From: Muribaculaceae bacterium
Lineage (GTDB): Bacteria > Bacteroidota > Bacteroidia > Bacteroidales > Muribaculaceae
Length of the DNA: 13,398 nt
NCBI GenBank assembly: GCA_022511505.1
Contig: JAFLTK010000255.1
Coordinates: forward strand, 1 to 13,398
Reading direction: 5' to 3'
The translations under genes were made by a program, and so were the position numbers. The notes under the pieces are model-generated. The model did no database searches, was not told where the DNA came from, and worked only from the letters and a program-made list of their open reading frames with translations. This document shows positions 6,939 through 13,398 of this stretch, in pieces; position 1 is the stretch's first letter; each line of letters starts with the position of its first letter.

Positions 6939-8042
6939 ATGACTACCCTACATCTTTTCAATCCTGAAAATGACCTGGCTCTTGCTACCAATGAGCCGCA
7001 TTACACGCCGCGAGCACGGGCAACGCTCTTGGCCCGTGCCGGTGGTTTGTTACCGGCGTGGATGGCTGCGCAAGGTGACTGCTACTATGTTCCAACGGCT
7101 TCTCAAACCGACGTAGACTTCATGCAAAAACGTTTCGGTATTGAATGTAAAATATTTTCGGAAACAGATGTAATTGAAGCCGTTGAGCCGTGGGGCTGGA
7201 GCCTCTATGCTCGCAATGTTTTTCGCAATGTCGGGGTCGACACTAAGTTGCTTCCTGATGATGCCACTTTAGCGCAATATCGCCAACTGAGCAGTCGCGC
7301 AACTGCCTATAAGATAAATCAATATATTAAAGAAACGGTCGACGGCCAATTGTTGCCACCCGATGCCATTGTGACCGATGTTGCCGATGAAGCGATAGCC
7401 TACATTGCCCGAGTCAACGGTAATGCATACGTTAAGGCACCTTGGTCGTCGAGTGGCCGAGGTGTTTTCCCAGCGGCTACGATGCCCGTGGCGACGCTCG
7501 GAAAGCAAATCGAGGGCATTATAAAGCGCCAAGGCTTTGTTACCATAGAGACGGCACTTAATAAGCGACTCGATTTTGCCGCGCTGTTTGAATCTCGTGA
7601 CGGGATGGCTCGCTTTATCGGGTGGTCGGTCTTTGATACTTTCGACCGCTGTGCCTACAATGGAAACATTGTTGCGCCCCAAGCCTATTTGCAGACCTAT
7701 ATAGAGAGTCGGTTGAGCGATGAAAGCCATCTGTCGATAATACTCGAAAAGTTGACAGGTGCAGTCAATCAACTGATTGCGCCATTATATGAAGGACGAT
7801 TTGGTGTTGATATGATGATATATAGGGCCGCTGATGGTCGATGCCTGATAGCACCCTGCATTGAAGTGAATTTAAGAAAAACGATGGGAATGGTTGCGTT
7901 GGGAATTGCCGAGCGACTTGACATCAGCCACCCGGCAATGTTTCGTGTAGAATATAAGGAGTCATTCAATAACAACGATGCTTTTGACATTCTCCCACCA
8001 TCCGATTCATTTCGATTTACGCTCGCTAATATTGAAAATTGA
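6939..8042 (+). CDS. Uncharacterised ATP-grasp-like protein, conserved Bacteroidetes type
   Basis: I chose the ATG at 6939 (367 residues, MTTLHLFNPE...). The upstream TTG at 6927 lies inside the promoter element. The N-terminus carries FNPENDLALA at 7-16, a motif I associate with a conserved hypothetical family of this phylum. KAPWSSSGRG at 166-175 looks like the nucleotide-binding lysine and glycine/serine loop of the ATP-grasp fold. GVDMMIY at 289-295 and APCIEVNLRKTMG at 305-317 resemble the metal-binding end of that fold, with D290, E309 and N311 as likely ligands. ATP-grasp enzymes join a carboxylate to an amine, thiol or other nucleophile through an acyl phosphate. The substrate is not recognisable. 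There is no signal peptide or membrane segment, so the protein is probably cytoplasmic. It stands alone, divergent from nfo. The ATP-grasp assignment comes from motif reading only and should be treated as likely, not proven. Confidence 0.7.
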   Translation: MTTLHLFNPENDLALATNEPHYTPRARATLLARAGGLLPAWMAAQGDCYYVPTASQTDVDFMQKRFGIECKIFSETDVIEAVEPWGWSLYARNVFRNVGVDTKLLPDDATLAQYRQLSSRATAYKINQYIKETVDGQLLPPDAIVTDVADEAIAYIARVNGNAYVKAPWSSSGRGVFPAATMPVATLGKQIEGIIKRQGFVTIETALNKRLDFAALFESRDGMARFIGWSVFDTFDRCAYNGNIVAPQAYLQTYIESRLSDESHLSIILEKLTGAVNQLIAPLYEGRFGVDMMIYRAADGRCLIAPCIEVNLRKTMGMVALGIAERLDISHPAMFRVEYKESFNNNDAFDILPPSDSFRFTLANIEN

Positions 8043-8093
8043 TACAAAATTGCTCGTTTTAGCACCGAGAAAGTGCAAAAAATGTTAAAAATG

Positions 8094-8124
8094 ATTGTTA
8101 GTTGAAATTTTTGTCTTAAATTTG
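8094..8124 (+). promoter_or_regulatory. Bacteroidetes-type promoter for the Crp/Fnr-like gene
   Basis: ATTG at 8094-8097 is followed after 19 bp by TAAATTTG (8117-8124). Transcription would start near 8130, giving an unusually long leader of about 180 bases before the ATG at 8314. No other exact TAnnTTTG was found closer to the gene; TACTTTTT and TAATTTTC are weaker alternatives. Confidence 0.55.
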
Positions 8125-8176
8125 TAGTCACGAAGCAAATATGATGTAACCAGGATTGTTTTCGTTTGCAATAAGA

Positions 8177-8265
8177 TGACAAGACAACAAGCCTTGTAAT
8201 TGCTGATTGTCAATCTGATAACCTTCATTTTGTCTATTTTACTTTTTCAGATGTATTAACATCTG
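8177..8265. repeat. Cluster of dyads in the leader of the Crp/Fnr-like gene
   Basis: Three perfect dyads lie here: ACAAG-C-CTTGT (8187-8197), GATTG-T-CAATC (8205-8215) and CAGATGT-ATTA-ACATCTG (8248-8265). An outer pair, TGACAA (8177-8182) and TTGTCA (8207-8212), encloses the first. They may be operator sites (possibly for the encoded dimeric regulator itself) or leader RNA structure. The 18-bp dyad ends 48 bp before the start codon and is the strongest. Confidence 0.4.
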
Positions 8266-8313
8266 TCGTTTGGTACAATTTCATTTTTAATTTTCTTTGC
8301 AAGTTAGCGGCTT

Positions 8314-9012
8314 ATGATGAAGAGCGCCCTTGAGCGAGTTATGCGTGAAGACCTTCATGAAGTATGGTCGGTCTTAACCGGAGAGGAAAAGCGCCTTGTT
8401 ATAGAAAACTTTACGATTCACAATTTTAAGAAGAATCAAGTAATCTATGGCGAGGACGAGGTTCCTGAGTTCCTATGGGTTTTATTGAAAGGAAAGGTAA
8501 AGAAGTATAAAGGAGGAGTTGGAGGTCGCGTTCAAATTACGCGATTGATACGTCCCGTTCAATACTTCGGCTATCGTGCTTTCTTTGCCGGCGAGCCTTA
8601 CGTATCGAGTGCCGGCACTCTCGAGCCGTCAACTCTTGGAACGGTGCCCTTGTCGCTGGTCAATGATTTGATTTTGCAAAACAATCGCCTTGCTCTGTTC
8701 TTTATCCACGAACTTTCACGCAATCTCGGTAGTTCCGATACCCGTATTGTCAACTTGACCCAAAAGCATATCCGCGGTCGTCTCGCCGAGGCTTTGATTG
8801 TGTTGAAAGACAATTATGGGTATGAAGAAGATAATGTAACGCTCCGCATCTATCTTGCTCGCGAGGACCTTGCAAACCTCTCTAATATGACGACCTCCAA
8901 CGCTATCAGAACGCTCTCATGCTTTGTCAGCGAGAAAATTATCGTGGTCGACGGTCGCCGTATCAAGATTATCAACGAGCCCGCTCTTAGAAAAATTAGC
9001 AAATTTGGCTAA
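8314..9012 (+). CDS. Crp/Fnr-family transcriptional regulator
   Basis: This 232-residue protein has a cNMP-binding-like beta-roll at about 30-120 (NQVIYGEDEVPEFLWVLLKGKVKKY...). A long dimer helix follows at about 118-150, then a C-terminal winged helix-turn-helix at about 180-222 (LAREDLANLSNMTTSNAIRTLS, then VVDGRRIKII). MTTSNAIRTL is the likely recognition helix. Only one cysteine (C203) is present, so an FNR-type iron-sulfur cluster is not possible. The segment FGYRAFFAGEPYVSSAG lacks the Glu and Arg that hold cAMP in E. coli CRP, so the effector is probably different or absent. Bacteroides species have CRP-like global regulators of carbohydrate use (Cur/BT4338 type); this could be a relative, but I cannot confirm it. 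ATG codons at 8314 and 8317 are both possible starts. The stop codon overlaps the end of menE on the other strand. Confidence 0.88.
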   Translation: MMKSALERVMREDLHEVWSVLTGEEKRLVIENFTIHNFKKNQVIYGEDEVPEFLWVLLKGKVKKYKGGVGGRVQITRLIRPVQYFGYRAFFAGEPYVSSAGTLEPSTLGTVPLSLVNDLILQNNRLALFFIHELSRNLGSSDTRIVNLTQKHIRGRLAEALIVLKDNYGYEEDNVTLRIYLAREDLANLSNMTTSNAIRTLSCFVSEKIIVVDGRRIKIINEPALRKISKFG

Positions 9013-9968
9013 TCATCGCGTCGTAGTTTGCCGGTGTCGGTGCGTCGCAGATTTGGAAATACTTCTATTGCCTTGGGAACAAGTTTCTGAGGCAATATTT
9101 TTTTGATTTGTTCCATTATCGAGGCGGTATCTAAGTTCTCGCCCTCGATTACGAGCGTTATTGCCTGTCCCCATTTGTCGTGAGGGCGGGATGTGATATA
9201 GAAATCGCCGGGCAAACCCGCCGCGCCGAGAAGTTGCTCGATTTGCTCGGGAGACACTTTCAATCCGCCTGTATTGATAAGATTGTCGGCACGTCCAATC
9301 CACTCCATTTTATAAGGCGAAGCAAGTTGCACGATGTCGCGCGTTTTCATTGGAGACCAAGACGCGCTGTTGTGTGTGATAATAAGGCAACCGGTATCGT
9401 CTGTTTCAAACTTAACGCCCGGCAACGCCTCATAGTATTTTTTCCCAAGCCGACGCAACGCAATGTGGCTCGACGTTTCAGTCATGCCGTAGGTTGAGAA
9501 AATATTACACCCCTGCATCGCTTCAAGGAGTTGATTCTCAAATGATTCAGGAATTGGTGCACCACCGATTATAATATTGCCTATTTCAACATTTGCGGCC
9601 GATTTGAGCAATTCGGGAATCTGAGCCGGGACGATTGCAAGCAAGTCAATGCGTGTCACATCGGGCGGCAACGTCGATAGAGGGTCGAGCGACGGCTCTA
9701 TCTCTACAAGCCGCGCTCCGGCGAGCAAAGATCTGACAATCATCATTTTTCCGCCAATGTAGGCCGGATTGATGGGCATGACAAAAGTCAATCCCTCTCC
9801 ACGCAAGCCAAGGAAATCCAACGTCGCACGCGCACTTATCTCCATATCGGCCTTACTCAATACTATAGGCTTGCCGCCCGATGTCGTCCCCGATGTTTGT
9901 GTGAAAATCGTTGCCGAGTTAGAGTGCCATTCATCTATAAACTCGTTGACAATCAAGGAGTAATCCAT
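9009..9968 (-). CDS. menE: o-Succinylbenzoate-CoA ligase, short form
   Basis: This acyl-CoA synthetase/AMP-binding protein would activate o-succinylbenzoate with ATP and CoA in menaquinone synthesis. It has 319 residues, against about 450-490 in E. coli and Bacillus. The N-terminal subdomain is mostly absent, and the nucleotide loop TSGTTSGGKPI already appears at 25-35. Bacteroidetes MenE proteins are generally short, so this is not obviously a broken gene. Later motifs are intact: TYGMTE at 159-164, TRD at 209-211, IGRADNLINTGGLKVSPEQIE at about 224-244, and the catalytic lysine K314 in TGKLRRDD at the C-terminus. The loop has GG before the lysine where Pro usually stands. The ATG lies 16 bp inside the end of menC, so translation is probably coupled. 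It is the last gene of the menD-B-C-E operon. Confidence 0.9.
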   Translation of the reverse strand: MDYSLIVNEFIDEWHSNSATIFTQTSGTTSGGKPIVLSKADMEISARATLDFLGLRGEGLTFVMPINPAYIGGKMMIVRSLLAGARLVEIEPSLDPLSTLPPDVTRIDLLAIVPAQIPELLKSAANVEIGNIIIGGAPIPESFENQLLEAMQGCNIFSTYGMTETSSHIALRRLGKKYYEALPGVKFETDDTGCLIITHNSASWSPMKTRDIVQLASPYKMEWIGRADNLINTGGLKVSPEQIEQLLGAAGLPGDFYITSRPHDKWGQAITLVIEGENLDTASIMEQIKKILPQKLVPKAIEVFPNLRRTDTGKLRRDD

Positions 9969-11014
9969 TGCAAATTGTAGTCAGAGAGGTCAAAACCATT
10001 GAACGATGTGTTGAAACTCATTCGCTCGCCGTCGAGACGCAACCCGGTGGGGAAATTATTGGTGTAAAGCGCCCCGGTCCCGAGACCCTGGGGCAACGTG
10101 ACGCCGAGATGTGCAGCCCATTGAGCGATAGCATTCAGTCCGATATTTGATTCTAAAGCCGACGTTATCCACCAACCAATGTTGCGCTCGGTAGCCATGT
10201 CTATCCATTTTTTGCCACCAACAAAACCGCCGTGCAATGTCGGTTTGATTATAATATAATGTGGTGTAATGGTGTCAAGCAACTCTTCACGCTCGTCGTT
10301 TCGGTTTATTCCGATTAACTCCTCGTCAAGAGCCACGGGAATAGGAGTGTGGCGACAGATGTATCCCATCGCTTTAGGTTGACCGGCTTTGATAGGTTGC
10401 TCGATAGAATGAATGTCAAATCTCGACAGCAGGTCCAGACGCGTCAGGGCTGTATCAACGTCGCCCAGCGAGCCGTTGGCGTCGAGTCTAATCGTCAACT
10501 TATCGGCAGGAAACGCGTCGCGGATGTGTTGCAACAGGTCCTCCTCATCGACAAAATCAATGCCTCCTATTTTCAGTTTGAGAGTCCGGAAACCGGCTTT
10601 AATCTTCTCGTCAATGCGGCGCAGCATCTGTTCCTTAGACCCCATCCAAATCAGGCCGTTAATTGTCAAGTCGGTCTCGCCTCGGGTGAACGGAGATTTG
10701 AAAAAGAGTGCTGAATTATCGTTGCGGGCTGAATATATTATGCTCTCCAGAGCAATCTTAATTGCCGGAAAATCAGTCAAATCGGGTAATTCAATCTCTC
10801 TGTTTATTGCGTGGCAAGCCTCGGCGAGTACACGTTCAAAGTCGGGACGGTCGTCGCAAGACAATCCCGGGAACATTGCAGCCTCGCCATAATAAACTTT
10901 GCCGTCGTCGGGGATAAATCTGATAATCCACGTCGGTCTGACCGTCATTGCTTGTCGCGACGTTATCGCCGTCTCGGCAAACCTAAGCAAATAGGGCGCG
11001 TAGGAAAGTTGCAT
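9953..11014 (-). CDS. menC: o-Succinylbenzoate synthase (enolase superfamily)
   Basis: This 353-residue enzyme dehydrates SHCHC to o-succinylbenzoate. The enolase-superfamily residues are all readable: the K-x-K pair K146/K148 in TLKLKIGG, metal ligands D178 (IRLDANG), E205 (SIEQPI) and D230 (VALDEEL), and the opposing base K257 (IIIKPTLHGG). The N-terminal capping domain spans about 1-110, and the barrel about 115-330. The start ATG at 11014 follows the menB stop by 9 bp, and the end overlaps the start of menE by 16 bp. The same fold is used by dipeptide epimerases and N-acylamino acid racemases, but the men gene context decides the assignment. Confidence 0.95.
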   Translation of the reverse strand: MQLSYAPYLLRFAETAITSRQAMTVRPTWIIRFIPDDGKVYYGEAAMFPGLSCDDRPDFERVLAEACHAINREIELPDLTDFPAIKIALESIIYSARNDNSALFFKSPFTRGETDLTINGLIWMGSKEQMLRRIDEKIKAGFRTLKLKIGGIDFVDEEDLLQHIRDAFPADKLTIRLDANGSLGDVDTALTRLDLLSRFDIHSIEQPIKAGQPKAMGYICRHTPIPVALDEELIGINRNDEREELLDTITPHYIIIKPTLHGGFVGGKKWIDMATERNIGWWITSALESNIGLNAIAQWAAHLGVTLPQGLGTGALYTNNFPTGLRLDGERMSFNTSFNGFDLSDYNLQWITP

Positions 11015-11023
11015 AAGCGGAAT

Positions 11024-11839
11024 TTAGGGGAATTTGGGGAATTGGTCAAAGTCGGGGTCACGTTTTTCGAGGAACGCTTTCTTCCCCTCTTGTGCTTCAT
11101 CCATGAGGTAGAACATCAGCGTGGCGTCGCCGGCAAACTCCATCAAGCCTCGCTGGCCGTCGAGTTCGGCATTAAGGGCGCGCTTTATCATTCTGATAGC
11201 CATTGGCGAACGCTTGAGAATTGTCTTGCACCAGTCGACGGTTGTTTCCTCAAGTTTGTCAAACGGAACGACGGTGTTAATCATACCCATAGCAAGCGCT
11301 TCGGCTGCGGTGTACCACCGTGCAAGGAACCAAATTTCACGAGCCTTCTTCTGGCCTACGCAGCGAGCAAGATAACTTGAACCGAAACCGCCGTCAAAAC
11401 TGCCCACCCTCGGACCGGCCTGGCCAAAGGTTGCATTTTCGGAGGCTATCGAGAGGTCACAGACAACATTAAGAACATTCCCGCCGCCAATCGAGTAGCC
11501 GTTGACCATCGCTATGACCGGCTTGGGGAGCGAGCGGATAGCCTTGTGGAGGTCGAGCACATTGAGGCGCGGGACGCCGTTTTCATCAATATAGCCGCCC
11601 GTGCCTTTAACGTTTTGGTCACCACCTGAACAGAATGCCTTGTCGCCGGCTCCGGTCAGAATGACAACGCCAATGCCCGAGTCCTCGCGGCAAATTGCCA
11701 TTGCATCAAGCATCTCATTGACGGTCTGGGGACGGAAGGCGTTGTAGACTTTAGGTCGGTTGATTGTTATCTTGGCTATGCGGTCATGCTTTTCAAAAAG
11801 GATGTCCTCATATTGTTTTATCGGAGTCCATTCTATCAT
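11024..11839 (-). CDS. menB: 1,4-Dihydroxy-2-naphthoyl-CoA synthase
   Basis: This crotonase-fold enzyme has 271 residues and closes the naphthoquinone ring, converting OSB-CoA to DHNA-CoA. Oxyanion-hole segments are SGGDQ at 71-75 and IGGGN at about 117-121. The loop tyrosine equivalent is Y83 in GGYIDENG. G142 in FGQAGPRVGSFDGGFGSSYLAR corresponds to the glycine that marks type I, bicarbonate-dependent MenB (as in E. coli), rather than the aspartate of type II. The C-terminus FYLMDEAQEGKKAFLEKRDPDFDQF follows the family closely. It lies 27 bp downstream of menD and 9 bp upstream of menC, clearly in the same operon. The product needs a thioesterase, which is not in this window. Confidence 0.97.
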   Translation of the reverse strand: MIEWTPIKQYEDILFEKHDRIAKITINRPKVYNAFRPQTVNEMLDAMAICREDSGIGVVILTGAGDKAFCSGGDQNVKGTGGYIDENGVPRLNVLDLHKAIRSLPKPVIAMVNGYSIGGGNVLNVVCDLSIASENATFGQAGPRVGSFDGGFGSSYLARCVGQKKAREIWFLARWYTAAEALAMGMINTVVPFDKLEETTVDWCKTILKRSPMAIRMIKRALNAELDGQRGLMEFAGDATLMFYLMDEAQEGKKAFLEKRDPDFDQFPKFP

Positions 11840-11866
11840 AATACTCTGACTTTATGGTGTTTATTA

Positions 11867-13398
11867 CTAATTGATTGTATTGATTTGTAAGATTGCCGCC
11901 CTACCTGTTTCAGCGGCAAAAAGTGGAAAGACTGTTTTTAACTCCTCGAGGTTCGAGGCCTCAAAATATGCCATATTGACGCCACGGGCTATATCGGCGA
12001 GTGGCAAGTGGGACGGGTCACAGAAAAATCGGTCGAAATTCTTGACTTGGGATGCCGGGGCGGCAGCGCGGAAAATTCCTCCACCGCCGTTGTTGATGAC
12101 TGCCATTTTAAATTGAGAGTCAATATTCGGGTCAAGTAAAGCGCCGACGTCATATTGCGCACTCATATCGCCTGATATCAATAAAGTCACTCCGTTGTAG
12201 ACACTTGCGGCACCTAACGCGGTAGATGTTGAGCCATCAATACCGCTTACACCGCGGTTACAGTCGACTCGATGAAACTCGCTACAATCAACCTGCTGGG
12301 CATATCTGACTGTGGTGCCGTTACTTAGTTGAATGTTCCACTTCCGGGGAGCCTTGTTTAGGATTGTTCTAACGGCCTTGCCGTCATTCCATTCAGTTTC
12401 TTTTGCCGCGATGGAGTTTGCATCGGCCCACTCGGTTTTATAGTTGTAACTTGAAACCGGCATCGACTTTTTCAGCGCTGCCCTAAGCGAGCGGAAGAAC
12501 CCCTCGGGGTCCATCTCGATTTTTGTAGTCAAAACGCGGAACGTGTCAGGCACCGCCGGATGATGTCCAACTTGCCAATGTTCCGTAATATCAGCGTCAC
12601 GAAGAAACTGCTTTATCGGTTTGGAGACAATGGACCCTCCAATGGTAATGAGCAGATCGGGTGGTGACGGTGGCGCTGTTATGAGAAGTTTGTTGGGAGT
12701 CGCGATGCAGCCCGCGACGTGGAGATTGGAAATCGGTTCGGCAACAATGGCTACGCCCGGGAGCTTGGAAAGCGCTGTCAACGAGTGTGATAACTTTTCA
12801 GATGGCTGTAACTGCCCGGCTACAATCAACACTCGTTTTGCGGTCGTTATCTTCGATACCATTTCTCGCGCCCGAGCTGATGACAATTTTTGAGAAGGAT
12901 AGATGGCATTGATGATTCTTGGCGAGCAACCTTCGTCGACTTTCGTTAGCGTGGTGTCACAATGGATATTAATGTGAACGGGACCTTTTGCCGGCGATGT
13001 AGCGGCTATCATCATTTCGTTCACCTGTCGGTTTGCCCACCAATCTCTATCGCTCGAACCGCTTTTGTCGATAACGGTAGTGTCAATCGATGTCGACGCT
13101 TTAATAAAATTGGAATACACGCCGGGTTGCCGCATCGTCTGAGAGTCTTGCTGGTCTATCCATTGCGGTTGTCGGTCGGCCGTCAGCACAATGAGCGGGA
13201 TTTGGCGATAATATGCCTCACATATTGCAGGAGCCAAGTTGAGCAGGGCAGTTCCGGAAGTGCATAGCACACCGACCGGTCTATCGGTAATCATAGCAAT
13301 TCCAAGTGCCTGAAAAGCGGCCGAGCGCTCGTCGACAACCACGCGCGTCTCTATCAACGGCGAGTTCTCAAACAGTTCCATCAAGGCCGCATTGCGAC
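11867..13398 (-). CDS. menD: SEPHCHC synthase MenD (5' end outside window)
   Basis: This thiamine-diphosphate enzyme joins 2-oxoglutarate to isochorismate in the first committed step of classical menaquinone synthesis. The frame is open to the right edge, so the start is outside; 509 residues are visible. The activating glutamate lies in VDERSAAF about 23 residues in, against about 55 in E. coli, so roughly 30 N-terminal residues are missing. The apparent starts near 13379-13384 are internal codons. NRGVSGIDGSTSTALGAA (about 380-397 of the visible part) is the family's conserved segment. The cofactor motif runs from GDMSAQYD (about 409) to NNGGGGIF (about 435-442). Genes menB, menC and menE follow closely on the same strand. 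In many bacteria menF precedes menD, so it is expected just outside the window. Confidence 0.96.
   Translation of the reverse strand, partial: RNAALMELFENSPLIETRVVVDERSAAFQALGIAMITDRPVGVLCTSGTALLNLAPAICEAYYRQIPLIVLTADRQPQWIDQQDSQTMRQPGVYSNFIKASTSIDTTVIDKSGSSDRDWWANRQVNEMMIAATSPAKGPVHINIHCDTTLTKVDEGCSPRIINAIYPSQKLSSARAREMVSKITTAKRVLIVAGQLQPSEKLSHSLTALSKLPGVAIVAEPISNLHVAGCIATPNKLLITAPPSPPDLLITIGGSIVSKPIKQFLRDADITEHWQVGHHPAVPDTFRVLTTKIEMDPEGFFRSLRAALKKSMPVSSYNYKTEWADANSIAAKETEWNDGKAVRTILNKAPRKWNIQLSNGTTVRYAQQVDCSEFHRVDCNRGVSGIDGSTSTALGAASVYNGVTLLISGDMSAQYDVGALLDPNIDSQFKMAVINNGGGGIFRAAAPASQVKNFDRFFCDPSHLPLADIARGVNMAYFEASNLEELKTVFPLFAAETGRAAILQINTIN

Noticed and set aside
7269..7772. 167-codon open frame antisense to the ATP-grasp-like gene
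   Set aside because: It lies wholly inside a well-supported gene, has no recognisable motif, and long mirror frames are expected opposite coding DNA of this composition.
8043..8090. Terminator hairpin after the ATP-grasp-like gene
   Set aside because: Only 4-bp pairings (GCAC/GTGC and CTCG/CGAG) with no T-run were seen, too weak to support a call.
9009..9968. menE as a truncated pseudogene, because it is only 319 residues
   Set aside because: All core motifs from the nucleotide loop to the C-terminal lysine are present, and short MenE proteins are usual in this phylum.
10349..11380. Several plus-strand frames of 84-189 codons across menC and menB
   Set aside because: They are shadows opposite men genes whose catalytic residues are intact; none shows a family motif.
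13379..13384. Start of menD at the TTG or ATG near the right edge
   Set aside because: The frame continues upstream to the end of the window, and the conserved glutamate would sit too close to such a start, so these are internal codons.

Overview
The window reads as chromosomal DNA of a Bacteroidota member, most likely order Bacteroidales. A gut Muribaculaceae-like genome would fit, but the family level is a guess. The evidence is a plug/barrel outer-membrane receptor of the Bacteroidetes type, a membrane-spanning HTH lipoprotein, a short Bacteroidetes-style MenE, and several upstream regions carrying the Bacteroides promoter signature (TTTG or TTG, about 19-21 bp, TAnnTTTG). Twelve protein genes fill the window tightly. 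No tRNA, rRNA, insertion sequence, CRISPR array or phage gene was seen.

Left part (1-4.4 kb, minus strand): the N-terminal half of a TonB-dependent outer-membrane receptor runs off the left edge. Upstream of it lies a compact three-gene cluster transcribed in the order Sel1-repeat envelope protein, SprT-like metalloprotease, lipoprotein/transmembrane HTH regulator. The spacers within the cluster are only 13-17 bp, which suggests an operon. The receptor has its own promoter beside a dyad and a short direct repeat.

Middle (4.4-9 kb): a sugar-type MFS permease and endonuclease IV (nfo) are on the minus strand. nfo shares a compact divergent promoter region with a plus-strand conserved protein that looks like an uncharacterised ATP-grasp ligase. 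Next is a Crp/Fnr-family regulator with a long, dyad-rich leader.

Right part (9-13.4 kb, minus strand): a menaquinone operon, menD-menB-menC-menE in transcription order, is cut at the right edge inside menD. Together these genes take isochorismate through SEPHCHC and o-succinylbenzoate to OSB-CoA and DHNA-CoA. No menH lies between menD and menB. The end of menE overlaps the end of the crp/fnr-like gene by 4 bp, so the two transcription units converge with no terminator space between them.

Most of the window is ordinary housekeeping or envelope content. The least explained items are the ATP-grasp-like protein, the compact membrane HTH lipoprotein with its SprT/Sel1 partners, and two promoters placed inside inverted repeats, so that a readthrough RNA would fold but the gene's own RNA probably would not.
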